From: a virus | Length of the DNA: 29,376 nucleotides | Virus record (IMG/VR): IMGVR_UViG_3300032893_000226 | Coordinates: 1 to 29,376 of that record | Strand: one strand, 5' to 3' | Shown: in pieces, positions 13,155 to 20,616 of the stretch | Layout: each line of letters starts with the position of its first letter | Numbering within the stretch: position 1 is the stretch's first letter | Translations under genes and position numbers: made by a program | Notes under the pieces: model-generated | Databases searched by the model: none | Told to the model about the DNA's origin: nothing | The model's input: only the letters and a program-made list of their open reading frames with translations

Positions 13155-14107
13155 AATACAAGTTCACAGGAGAGACAAAGGAATACCTCGGAGTCGTATT
13201 ACATCGCATCCAGCGATTGTCTGACAATGCCTTTGGAGGCTGGATAGAATCAGAGAAAAATCTGAGTCATGAAGGGAATGCGTGGGTATCTGACAATGCG
13301 CAGGTATTCGGCAATGCGCAGGTATCCGGCAATGCGCAGGTATCCGGCAATACGTGGGTATCCGGCAATGCGCAGGTATCCGGCAATACGCAGGTATACG
13401 GCAATGCGCAGGTATTCGGCGATGCGTGGGTATCCGGCGATGCGTGGGTATCCGGCAATGCGCTAGTATCCGGCAATGCGCAGGTATACGGCGATGCGCG
13501 GGTATCCGGCGATGCGCAGGTATACGGCGATGCGCGGGTATCCGGCAATGCGCAGGTATACGGCGATGCGCGGGTATCCGGCAATGCGCAGGTATACGGC
13601 GATGCGTGGGTATTCAACAATGCGCAAGTAAACGGCAATGCGCAGGTATTCGGCGATGCGCAGGTATACGGCGATGCGCAGGTATTCGGCGATGCGTGGG
13701 TATCCGGCAATACGCTAGTATCCGGCAATGCGCAGGTATTCGGCGATGCGTGGGTATTCAACAATGTGCAGGTATACGGCGATGCGCAGGTATTCGGCAA
13801 TGCGCAGGTATACGGCGATGCGCAAGTAAACGGCAATGCGCAGGTATCCGGCGATGCGCAGGTATTCGGCGATGCGCAGGTATCCGGCAATGCGAGAGTA
13901 TCTAATAAATCAGAAATTATTAATGTAATCATGTATCCGCATTCTGTGACTGTGACACCACAGAATATAGTAATCGGTTGTCAACTACGTAGCAGGTTTG
14001 GCAAAGACCAGTGGACTAGTAAAGACAAGGACGCTAATAGCAATTTAGTGAAAATCTATAGGCCTTTATTGACGGCTTTGAAAAAGCAGGTGAAACGTCG
14101 ACGCTAA
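13151..14107 (+). CDS. YdcK-like left-handed beta-helix repeat protein, copy B
   Basis: 318 aa paralogue of the gene at 12003, with nearly the same N-terminal domain (KYKFTGETKEY, GGWIESEKNLSHEGNAWV), about 34 hexapeptides of G-[N/D]-A-x-V-x type, and a related C-terminus (VTVTPQNIVIGCQ) that ends in a basic KKQVKRRR. Copy B uses mainly S, Y and F at the last position of the unit, copy A a wider set. The two probably arose by duplication and diverged; their repeats are similar enough to recombine. TTGGAGG ribosome site. A perfect hairpin follows the stop. Confidence 0.75.
   Translation: MKYKFTGETKEYLGVVLHRIQRLSDNAFGGWIESEKNLSHEGNAWVSDNAQVFGNAQVSGNAQVSGNTWVSGNAQVSGNTQVYGNAQVFGDAWVSGDAWVSGNALVSGNAQVYGDARVSGDAQVYGDARVSGNAQVYGDARVSGNAQVYGDAWVFNNAQVNGNAQVFGDAQVYGDAQVFGDAWVSGNTLVSGNAQVFGDAWVFNNVQVYGDAQVFGNAQVYGDAQVNGNAQVSGDAQVFGDAQVSGNARVSNKSEIINVIMYPHSVTVTPQNIVIGCQLRSRFGKDQWTSKDKDANSNLVKIYRPLLTALKKQVKRRR
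13276..13905 (+). repeat. 18 bp tandem repeat array B (coding)
   Basis: About 34-35 units, same consensus as array A. Two interruptions read FNNAQV and FNNVQV (around 13610 and 13755), themselves similar, which shows duplication of larger blocks and not just single units. Confidence 0.95.
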
Positions 14108-14122
14108 TTAGTCGAAGACTAA
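14108..14122 (+). terminator. Hairpin directly after repeat gene B
   Basis: TTAGTC-GAA-GACTAA, a perfect 6 bp stem starting one base after the TAA. No T-run, so termination would be weak or Rho-assisted; it may mainly protect the 3' end. The gap 14123-14414 holds no convincing gene; a two-block element and a leaderless-type promoter lie in it. Confidence 0.4.
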
Positions 14123-14247
14123 CGGCGGTCCTGAGAATACCTAACCGAATCTATATAGAACATATACAATGCCTGGCCTAACAGCTGCAATGCAGTGTGA
14201 TGATTTGTTGTTATGCTACATTGACTAGGTCATCTATTCGTCAGTTA

Positions 14248-14282
14248 AGCTCGCATAGGGTTAAGCGTATCAGATGTGTCAA
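14248..14282 (+). promoter_or_regulatory. Two-block conserved upstream element, copy 2
   Basis: AGCTCGCATA, GGGTTA, AGCGTATCAGATGTGTCAA: both blocks identical to the copy before the replication operon (8147-8181). Points toward the terminase operon, 133 bases upstream of its first ATG. Confidence 0.6.
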
Positions 14283-14399
14283 GTATACGTCGTGCGTAAA
14301 GTGAATTGCAAGCCCCATGCCAAACTATTTTATATCCATGTAACTTAACACACCTATCTGCACCGACTAATTTTCAATAGTTACATTCCAGTCCATTAA

Positions 14400-14417
14400 T
14401 GTGATACTAAATGCATG
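14400..14417 (+). promoter_or_regulatory. Extended -10, leaderless-type
   Basis: TGT-GATACT (14400-14408), six bases, ATG (14415). The hexamer matches TATAAT at four of six positions. No ribosome site precedes this ATG. Confidence 0.45.
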
Positions 14418-14945
14418 CCGTTTGTTAAAGGTCAACCTAGACTGCCCAATGCAGGGCGTAAACCGGGCGCTGCTAAACGCAAGGCAGCCGAAGCCAGGGC
14501 GCTGCTCAATGTCCTAGACAAGACTCTCCTGAACCCTTGGGAACGGTTAGTAGAGTTAATCCAGAATAGAGAGCTTAGGCCAGTCGATGAAGCTAAGATC
14601 CTGATGCACATGACTGAGTATATTGATCAGAAAGCTAAGCCCACCGATACCCCGAGTGTACAGGTCAACGTAGCCAACGTACAATCTCCAGTTGCGCAGA
14701 GCATCCAAGCACAGACTACTAGAGAGACAGTCCGCGCTGTCTTGGAAGACCCCGCTGCAGCAGAGGCAGTCAAGCTATTGTCTGCAAAGCTGTCTACTGA
14801 CAGCGCACAGCCCGAAGGGCTTAAATTTGACAGCCCAATCCCAGACAGTACACCGCAAGGCAGCTCTGCAAATCCCATGCCAGAGCCGCAGAGCGGCGTA
14901 CAGCTCATAGAGCCTATTGAAGCAGAGATTATTAAGGAATCTTGA
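14415..14945 (+). CDS. Probable terminase small subunit
   Basis: 176 aa. The N-terminus FVKGQPRLPNAGRKPGAAKRK is the Gly/Pro/Arg/Lys-rich opening common to one class of small terminases and related packaging proteins. A helical segment follows (AEARALLNVLDKTLLNPWERLVELIQ), then a long low-complexity Pro/Ser/Gln-rich tail. It lies immediately before the large terminase, where the DNA-recognition subunit is expected. No clear helix-turn-helix can be read, so the call rests on position and N-terminus. Confidence 0.65.
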   Translation: MPFVKGQPRLPNAGRKPGAAKRKAAEARALLNVLDKTLLNPWERLVELIQNRELRPVDEAKILMHMTEYIDQKAKPTDTPSVQVNVANVQSPVAQSIQAQTTRETVRAVLEDPAAAEAVKLLSAKLSTDSAQPEGLKFDSPIPDSTPQGSSANPMPEPQSGVQLIEPIEAEIIKES

Positions 14946-14976
14946 TTTGCACTTTGGGTCCCATATGGGTACTTAG

Positions 14977-15045
14977 ATGATTGGCTTACGTAGACATTCG
15001 AAATCACATAACAGGACTCTCAATATCCTAGCAGAAATTTTTTAG
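14977..15045 (+). CDS. Possible 22-codon leader peptide before the large terminase
   Basis: ATG to TAG, a basic peptide (MIGLRRHSKSHNRTL...) whose stop lies in the TTTTTTAGG sequence that serves as ribosome site for the terminase gene. Stop and next start are 7 bases apart, a layout that permits coupling. No ribosome site of its own, so low confidence. Confidence 0.2.
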   Translation: MIGLRRHSKSHNRTLNILAEIF

Positions 15046-15051
15046 GAAGTT

Positions 15052-16461
15052 ATGTCTAAAGCCTTGGAATTACTGCAGTTCGTCGAGGGAAACGGGCACT
15101 TGCTGTCTCCAGCCAGACTTGCTGAGCACATGTCTCCAGGCTATCAGAGATATGCCCACATACGACTCATCGACGACGCGATATCACAGGCTGTGATGGC
15201 CGGAGGAGCGCGGTTAGTCCTGTCCATGCCTCCACGCCACGGGAAGTCCTGGTATTGCTCTAGGAGCCTCCCAGCATGGTATCTGGCCCTTTATCCAGAG
15301 AGGAACGTCATCCTAGCATCCTATGAAGCTACTTTCGCGTCCACGTGGGGGCGGCAGGTCCGTAACTTCTTTCAAGACAACGGTCCTACGCTTGGAGTGG
15401 CACTGGCCCAAGACTCCCTGGCCTCCGATCGATGGTCTACTGTACAGGGCGGGGGTATGTTTACGACAGGTATCGGAGGACCGATTACAGGCCGAGGTGC
15501 CCAATTGATAGTCATCGACGACCCTGTGAAGAACTGGGAAGAGGCCAGGTCAGAGACGATCCGTCAGGCACACATAGATTGGTTCAACTCAACGCTCTAT
15601 ACCCGCTGTGAGCCGGGGGCTTCAATTGTCGTACTCATGACTCGCTGGCACGAACAAGACCTGGCCGGCTATTTACTCTCAGAGCATTCCGATAACTGGA
15701 AAGAGATCCGGTTCCCAGCAATCGCCGAAGCCGGTGACGCCCTCGGGCGGAAGAAAGGCGAGGCCCTCTGTCCTGAGAGATATGACATCGACGCTCTGAA
15801 GAAAATCCAACGGTCATTGGGACCGAATATGTTTGCATCCCTGTACCAACAACGGCCAGTCCCACTAGAAGGGGACATTTTTAAGCACTCGATGTTCGAA
15901 TTCTGCGACATCTCTCCAGAGTTTGCTTCTTCATTGGATTACACGTTCGTCACAGTCGACACTGCGTATTCGGATAAACAGAGCAATGACTATACCTGTG
16001 CTACGGCTTGGGGAGTACATAAAGACCAACTGTTCATCATAGACGTCTTGCATCAAAGGATGAAAGCTGCGGATGTCGAAGCTCCTTTAATCGACTTCAT
16101 CGCTAGGAATGCTGTGACGCGCTTCAGGGGGGCCTACATAGAGCCCAAAGGCCATGGTCTATACCTCAACCAGGTCCTACCCCGCAAAGGCGTCCTATTG
16201 CCTGCCGAGGACGTAATACAGGAATTCTACAAGGACCGTAAGCATGACAAAGTAGTCAGAGCCAACAATGCCGTTCCGTACTTGTCGACTAGGAAAATCT
16301 TAATCAACTCCAGGATTCACGACAAACAGAAACTCTTGGACGAAGTCCTCGGATTTCCTAAAGCTAAACACGATGATTTCTCGGATACGGTGATCGATGG
16401 GATTAAGTATGCAGCATCACAAATAAACTCAGGAATTTCGATATGCGACGTTCTAGATTAA
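15052..16461 (+). CDS. terL: Terminase large subunit
   Basis: 469 aa DNA-packaging motor with ATPase and headful-type nuclease domains. Walker A is PPRHGKS (60-66), Walker B LIVIDDP (152-158), and MTRWHEQD (196-203) is the coupling motif typical of this family. The RNase H-like nuclease has VTVDTAYSD (D303), AYIEPKG (E364) and DDFSDTVIDGIKYA (D441/D442, D445), a full acidic set. Ribosome site AGGAAG after a T-run. It acts with the small subunit and the portal at 16606 to fill proheads. Its last codons overlap a small signal-peptide-like ORF. Confidence 0.97.
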   Translation: MSKALELLQFVEGNGHLLSPARLAEHMSPGYQRYAHIRLIDDAISQAVMAGGARLVLSMPPRHGKSWYCSRSLPAWYLALYPERNVILASYEATFASTWGRQVRNFFQDNGPTLGVALAQDSLASDRWSTVQGGGMFTTGIGGPITGRGAQLIVIDDPVKNWEEARSETIRQAHIDWFNSTLYTRCEPGASIVVLMTRWHEQDLAGYLLSEHSDNWKEIRFPAIAEAGDALGRKKGEALCPERYDIDALKKIQRSLGPNMFASLYQQRPVPLEGDIFKHSMFEFCDISPEFASSLDYTFVTVDTAYSDKQSNDYTCATAWGVHKDQLFIIDVLHQRMKAADVEAPLIDFIARNAVTRFRGAYIEPKGHGLYLNQVLPRKGVLLPAEDVIQEFYKDRKHDKVVRANNAVPYLSTRKILINSRIHDKQKLLDEVLGFPKAKHDDFSDTVIDGIKYAASQINSGISICDVLD

Positions 16462-16613
16462 CACTGCTTTTCCTACTCTGTTTCTATATCCGAAACGACT
16501 ACTATTGCTACGTCGATTCAATCTGTTGGCCAGATCCCCGGACAGGTCTATATCTATGTGCTGAGATTGAAGCACTCTTGACGCCGCCTGTGATACAATC
16601 ACACCATGGCTGA
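16443..16613 (+). CDS. 56-aa ORF with signal-like N-terminus bridging terL and portal
   Basis: The ATG at 16443 lies inside the end of the large terminase gene, 8 bases after AGGA, and the frame runs through the 144-base gap into the first codons of the portal (8-base overlap). The N-terminus MRRSRLTLLFLLCFYI has a basic start and hydrophobic core like a signal peptide. The rest is polar with Cys at 13, 22, 28 and 39. It explains a gap that otherwise has no gene, but no family is recognised. Its composition is like the 53-aa protein at 7382, so both may be exported Cys-containing micro-proteins. Confidence 0.45.
   Translation: MRRSRLTLLFLLCFYIRNDYYCYVDSICWPDPRTGLYLCAEIEALLTPPVIQSHHG
16591..16608 (+). 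promoter_or_regulatory. Extended -10, leaderless-type, for the portal gene
   Basis: TGA-TACAAT (16591-16599), six bases (CACACC), ATG (16606). The hexamer is one base from consensus. No ribosome site lies before the portal ATG. A TTGACG is nearby but only 10 bases upstream, too close for a -35. Confidence 0.55.
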
Positions 16614-18285
16614 CACAGCAGAAAAGATCGATAACTCCCTGAAAATCGACATGTTCCAAAACGGTCTACAGGGGGCTTTATTTGGCGCAGGCTTTCCTGG
16701 CGGAGGGATTCCAATCAACGGAGCGCAGAGTCAGAACGTCTCACAAGCCAATCCTCTGTTTAACAACCTCCGTTGGTATTTCATATCCAATTTCAGGCAA
16801 GTCCTCAGCGAACTCTACTGTGAGATCGGATTAATCCAGACGATCGTCAATGTCCCAGTAGATGACGGCCTCAGGGGCGGTGTGACGATCATGTCAGACA
16901 AACTGACGCCCGATCAATTGAAACACCTCAAAGACGTCGTGACTCGCCAAGGCGATCTCATTAAAATCGCAGACGGATTGAAATGGACTCGTTTGTTTGG
17001 CGGCGGCGGGACACTGGTCCTCACTGACCAAGATCCGGCTACACCATTGGACGTCAATGCCATCAACGCCGATACTCCATTGCAGTTTCGCGGTGTCGAT
17101 ATGTGGGAGTTATACTTTGACCTCCAAAACACTGAAGGTTATGACGCAGCCATCCAGTCTGAAAAGTACGAATTCTACAGCTACTACGGTACCAAAGTCC
17201 ACATGTCTCGGGTGTATAAAATGGTGGGCGTCAATGCCCCCAGCTTCCTCCGTCCACGTCTTAGGGGTTGGGGACTGAGTGTAGTAGAGTCCTTGGTCCG
17301 AAGCGTCAACCAATACCTGGAAGGTACAGACCTCATTTATGAGTTAATGGATGAGGCCAAGATCGATGTCTACGGCATCAAGAATCTGACTAACACTCTC
17401 CTCAACCCCAACGGGACACAGCAGGTCTTCAATCGAATCCAAATCTCTAACCGCGCCAAAGACTACCAACACGCAATTGTGATGGACTCTGAGGACTCCT
17501 ATGAACAGAAGACTCTGACTTTCACAGGCATAGCGGACATGATGCGGGAAGTCAGACTACAGGTAGCAGCAGATCTCAGAATGCCTGCCCTGAAACTCTT
17601 TGGAACTCCTAACTCGGGCCTCAATGCAGATGACGAATCGACTCTCGAAGTCTACAATGCGATGATCGAGAGCACGATCCGTACTCCTGCGCAGAAGTAC
17701 ATCCTCCAGATGTTAGAACTTCGGTGCAAACAGTTATTCGGATTCATACCAGATGACTTGAGCATTGAATTTGAACCGTTGCGGTTATTGACAGCCGAAC
17801 AGGACGCTGAAGTCAAATCCAAGCACTTAGACAGACTCACGAAGGCTTTAGAATGCGGTGCTATTAGTATCAAAGAATTCCAAGACGCCTGCAACAAGGC
17901 TAATCTCATGGGCATCCAGTTGTGCTCTGCTGAGACTCTCGATGGCGCCGATCAACTACAGCCCGTAGCGCCAAAAGGCAGTGACCAGTTAAGTAACGTC
18001 CCCGGAACCGACGGAGACCGGGAGATCCAAGAAGCAGGCAATGAAGACCTAGAGTCTTCGTTAATCTACGGCGACAAACCGCCGACAATCGAATCTGAAG
18101 TAACACATGGCGCTAAAGTCACTGGAAAAGCTAAACGATCGGTAAAGAAAATAGGAATCACTGGCCCAGATGCAAAGTCTGGTAATCCGAAAGATGCAAA
18201 CGATATCCCTGAGACTCGATTGAAAAAACAAACAAGCACAGTGTCTAAACCGTCTGAAGAACAAAAAGACCCAAAGGAGCAATGA
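16606..18285 (+). CDS. Portal protein, DUF1073-type
   Basis: 559 aa. Portal features of the DUF1073 group: IQTIVNVPVDDGLRGGV (about 82-98), RLFGGGGTLVLTD (about 129-141), the stem/crown region LRGWGLSVVESLVRSVNQYL, then IADMMREVRLQVAADLRMPALKLFG and GLNADDESTLEVYNAMIES (about 344-362). The last ~110 residues are hydrophilic and probably disordered. It forms the dodecameric vertex that docks the terminase and begins head assembly. DUF1073 portals are sometimes labelled with the Acb1 anti-CBASS name because of fused domains; no such extra domain is visible here. The gene overlaps the next by ATGA. Confidence 0.9.
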   Translation: MADTAEKIDNSLKIDMFQNGLQGALFGAGFPGGGIPINGAQSQNVSQANPLFNNLRWYFISNFRQVLSELYCEIGLIQTIVNVPVDDGLRGGVTIMSDKLTPDQLKHLKDVVTRQGDLIKIADGLKWTRLFGGGGTLVLTDQDPATPLDVNAINADTPLQFRGVDMWELYFDLQNTEGYDAAIQSEKYEFYSYYGTKVHMSRVYKMVGVNAPSFLRPRLRGWGLSVVESLVRSVNQYLEGTDLIYELMDEAKIDVYGIKNLTNTLLNPNGTQQVFNRIQISNRAKDYQHAIVMDSEDSYEQKTLTFTGIADMMREVRLQVAADLRMPALKLFGTPNSGLNADDESTLEVYNAMIESTIRTPAQKYILQMLELRCKQLFGFIPDDLSIEFEPLRLLTAEQDAEVKSKHLDRLTKALECGAISIKEFQDACNKANLMGIQLCSAETLDGADQLQPVAPKGSDQLSNVPGTDGDREIQEAGNEDLESSLIYGDKPPTIESEVTHGAKVTGKAKRSVKKIGITGPDAKSGNPKDANDIPETRLKKQTSTVSKPSEEQKDPKEQ

Positions 18286-18551
18286 TGTATTCTAACGGCA
18301 TTAGACTAGGAATGGCACGGTATGGCAACGAAAGTAAGGACCTGCTAGATAAAGAACACCGTATCGAGGCACGATTAGACAAACACGAGACTGCGCCTGA
18401 TGACATAGTCATGAATCCAGGACATGTCGATGAAGCCAAGTGGGAAAAAGCTAAGAAAGCCGCTGAAAAATCTGGATATAAAGACAAATACGCCGTAGTA
18501 ACAGAAATCTACAAGAAGATGGGAGGAACGTTCTCCCATAAATCTAAATGA
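18282..18551 (+). CDS. Small head-associated protein
   Basis: 89 aa, starting at tandem ATGs after AAAGGAG, overlapping the portal stop. The N-terminus NGIRLGMARYGNE shares NGxxLGxARYG with the C-terminus of the 9186 protein. The C-terminal helix region DEAKWEKAKKAAEKSGYKDKYAVVTEIYKKMGG resembles a segment found in other phage head proteins. Probably virion- or assembly-associated; function unknown. It ends 4 bases from the convergent minus-strand gene. Confidence 0.6.
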   Translation: MMYSNGIRLGMARYGNESKDLLDKEHRIEARLDKHETAPDDIVMNPGHVDEAKWEKAKKAAEKSGYKDKYAVVTEIYKKMGGTFSHKSK

Positions 18552-18554
18552 CAC

Positions 18555-18675
18555 TTACCTCCACACCCACATGACTTTAGGAGTAGCCGTGCAATATTTT
18601 TCTATACCATTAGCGGCGTTAAACCAATGAACTGTTATCCAGTTTAATGGGCGGAAGAATAAACGAGAACTTCAT
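18555..18675 (-). CDS. Small gene apparently needing a +1 frameshift
   Basis: The ATG (18675) overlaps the HldC stop (ATGA) and has AAGGAG 6 bases upstream, so translation should begin here. The zero frame (MKFSFILPPIKLDNSSLV) stops after 18 codons at 18619. The +1 frame stays open from just after the start to TAA at 18557-18555 and reads PLNWITVHWFNAANGIEKY, then CTATPKVMWVWR, ending 4 bases from the convergent gene. A +1 slip at CCC-A or at GTT-TAA would give about 39-41 aa. It is either a programmed shift or a one-base mutation or assembly error in a real small gene. Confidence 0.45.
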
Positions 18676-19076
18676 GGCGTACTCCTTATCTTACTAATCA
18701 ACTCAGTAGTAGAATATCCTGGAATCCTAGAAAAGTACCGAATCTCTCCTCCCCACGAGGCCAATAGACCATCCTCAACTGTGTTTTTATGTTCCCAATC
18801 CGAGCCTTTGACGTGTACTTGCGGTTGGATGTTCTTCAAGACTGCTGAAAGGTCATTGAACATCATCACCCTGTCTACACACCTAAGGGCCAGGATTTGA
18901 TTGACCCTGGTAAAGGCATCTTGAATTGGCCTAGACGGCCCCTTGAGCATTCGCACTGATTCATCGGAATTCACGAGGACCCACAGTTCGTCTCCCTGCT
19001 GCTTGGCAAACTCCAGGAGACGGATATGCCCGATGTGTAATAAGTCAAAGCATCCGTTTGTCGTGACGATTTTCAT
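18672..19076 (-). CDS. hldC: D-glycero-beta-D-manno-heptose 1-phosphate adenylyltransferase (HldC/HldE C-domain)
   Basis: 134 aa nucleotidyltransferase equal to the C-terminal domain of HldE/RfaE. TTNGCFDLLHIGHIRLL holds the HxGH nucleotide-binding motif (H14, H17). VNSDESVRMLKGPSRPI (about 35-51), VKGSDW (89-94) and the C-terminal STTELISKI are characteristic. It activates heptose-1-phosphate with ATP to ADP-heptose, the last enzyme before the epimerase. As a separate gene it corresponds to HldC of split pathways. It overlaps gmhA (ATGA) and is followed by the frameshifted small gene. Confidence in the family is high; the natural sugar is inferred from neighbours. Confidence 0.92.
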   Translation of the reverse strand: MKIVTTNGCFDLLHIGHIRLLEFAKQQGDELWVLVNSDESVRMLKGPSRPIQDAFTRVNQILALRCVDRVMMFNDLSAVLKNIQPQVHVKGSDWEHKNTVEDGLLASWGGEIRYFSRIPGYSTTELISKIRSTP

Positions 19077-19675
19077 TCGTACAGTTCCGGAAAAAGATCG
19101 CGCTCAATAAGCTCGACTAATAAGTGCAATGTAAACATCTGAAGCTCTTGAATACGATCAGAAGTCTTACCAGGAAAAACAAGTCCATCTCTGACCATAT
19201 TTAGCAACGCCCCGCCGCCTTTACCCAACAAAGCCACAGTTTGCATATCCTGCTCTTGCGCCGACGCCAAAGTCTGTTTAAGGTTTGGTGATTGCCCGCT
19301 GGTCGACAGCAATAGGAGGACATCGCCTGATTTACCAAATGCACGGACCTGTCGATCAAATACCAATCGTTCTCCGTAGTCGTTACTGACACAGCTTGCG
19401 TGCGTCGCCTCGCCTAATGCAATTGCAGCCAGTGGTCTACGGTCCTTGCGAAACCGACCAGTCAATTCTTCAGCGAAATGAAGAGCCGAGCAGTGACTGC
19501 CTCCGTTGCCTGCTATGAGGATCTTACCTCCAGACTTCAGACAATCTGCCAGTATGGTACCAATCTTTGTGATCTTCTGCCTGAAGTCTGGACTTTTGAA
19601 ACACTCCCAGTTGTCCTGAGAATCCAAGAAAGCCTTTGCTACATAATCTATAGAATTATCCACAGAGTTATTCAT
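19073..19675 (-). CDS. gmhA: Phosphoheptose isomerase GmhA
   Basis: 200 aa SIS-fold enzyme converting sedoheptulose-7-phosphate to D-glycero-D-manno-heptose-7-phosphate. AGNGGSHCSALHFAEELTGRF (about 55-75) carries the sugar-phosphate site and H66/E70. STSGQSPN (124-131) and SDRIQELQMFTLHLL with Q176 and H184 complete the zinc/catalytic set known for GmhA, so the enzyme should be active. Length is as usual for the family (about 190-200). It lies between hldA and hldC with four-base overlaps on both sides, so the three proteins are made together. Confidence 0.95.
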   Translation of the reverse strand: MNNSVDNSIDYVAKAFLDSQDNWECFKSPDFRQKITKIGTILADCLKSGGKILIAGNGGSHCSALHFAEELTGRFRKDRRPLAAIALGEATHASCVSNDYGERLVFDRQVRAFGKSGDVLLLLSTSGQSPNLKQTLASAQEQDMQTVALLGKGGGALLNMVRDGLVFPGKTSDRIQELQMFTLHLLVELIERDLFPELYE

Positions 19676-20616
19676 TTTTCTCCTCTATTGATAACAGATG
19701 ACAACAGGCCCTCAATAGTGACAGTCGCAGGACCTGGCTTCTGGACTGCCAATGACCCTGCTTTGTTGGCCAGCCTAGCTGAGTCTTTGAACGAATTGCC
19801 TTTTAAAAGACTCAAAGTCAGCGCAGCCATCGTAGTATCTCCAGCACCTGTGACATCAACAGGACTAGAAACAGGAATCGCAGAATAATGGATGTGATTA
19901 AAAATCATCCCGCTAGGGCCTAGCGTTAAAGCAATCAAAGCTCCAGTGCGGTTGTTGAGTTCTCGGCTCATGTCTAAGACTTTGTGACATTCAAAAGACG
20001 TCATCTCATTTGCTTCTTTAAGATTAGGTTTAATTAAATACGCACCGCGATAATCTTCTGGTTTTCGACCACGATAAGGATCTACAAAGACTTTTTTATT
20101 AATGGACTCGCAGTGCGATAAGAAGTAACTGAGGACTCGGCCAGTCCACAACCCTTTGCCATAGTCTTGGAGTAAGACTGCGTCATATCTAGCGACGTGA
20201 TCACACAGTAATGACACAAACTGTGTCTCTACATCGGAGGCCAGGGGCTGTGTGGACTCATAGTCCAGTCTTGCTATTTGTTGGTCGTTGCATATAATCC
20301 GCTGCTTCAGCGTCTTTCGTCTCGAATCATCAGTGACATACGCCAAACTGCTGCCAGTCAATAAGTCTTGGAAGGCACCTATTGAATGGCCGTAGCCGCC
20401 CATGACGGTAAATAGCCTGGATCTGGCACCAAGAGAATCGATGTTATTTGCTAGATTTCCAGTCATGCCCGCATATCTAGTGACTTCGATGTCACTCACA
20501 ACAGGCACATCACATTCGGGAGACCTACGGGTCGAAGTACCTGAGACGTACTCATCGATACCTACTTCACCTGCGATCATGACATTCAAGTCTGAGAAAT
20601 CTAGTCTCAAGCTCAT
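19672..20616 (-). CDS. hldA: D-glycero-beta-D-manno-heptose-7-phosphate kinase (HldA/HldE N-domain)
   Basis: 314 aa PfkB-family sugar kinase equal to the N-terminal domain of HldE/RfaE. GMTGNLANNIDSLGA (about 50-64) is the first PfkB signature, QDYGKGLWTG (150-159) and LIKPNLKEANEMT (194-206) are typical of heptose kinases, and SPVDVTGAGDTTMAAL (251-266) carries the anion hole and catalytic Asp260. It phosphorylates C1 of heptose-7-phosphate; a GmhB phosphatase is then needed before HldC, and none is seen here. It overlaps gmhA and the upstream zinc-ribbon gene. Host HldE is a fusion of this and HldC; the phage keeps them split. Confidence 0.9.
   Translation of the reverse strand: MSLRLDFSDLNVMIAGEVGIDEYVSGTSTRRSPECDVPVVSDIEVTRYAGMTGNLANNIDSLGARSRLFTVMGGYGHSIGAFQDLLTGSSLAYVTDDSRRKTLKQRIICNDQQIARLDYESTQPLASDVETQFVSLLCDHVARYDAVLLQDYGKGLWTGRVLSYFLSHCESINKKVFVDPYRGRKPEDYRGAYLIKPNLKEANEMTSFECHKVLDMSRELNNRTGALIALTLGPSGMIFNHIHYSAIPVSSPVDVTGAGDTTMAALTLSLLKGNSFKDSARLANKAGSLAVQKPGPATVTIEGLLSSVINRGEK

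Noticed and set aside
12134-13905. CRISPR array
   Set aside because: The 18 bp repeats have no spacers, are in frame and encode a hexapeptide helix; no cas genes occur.
12134-13905. Diversity-generating retroelement target
   Set aside because: Varied codons with fixed third base C look like adenine mutagenesis of AAC, but no reverse transcriptase, template repeat or accessory gene is in the window, and variation lies among tandem units of one array.
11981-13932. Long minus-strand and other-frame ORFs across the two repeat genes
   Set aside because: They arise because the 18 bp unit is stop-free in all frames; the plus frame has matching N- and C-terminal domains and ribosome sites.
14169-14348. 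Short ORFs in the 14123-14414 gap (19 and 24 codons)
   Set aside because: No ribosome sites, no leaderless spacing, and one begins inside the two-block element; treated as chance frames.
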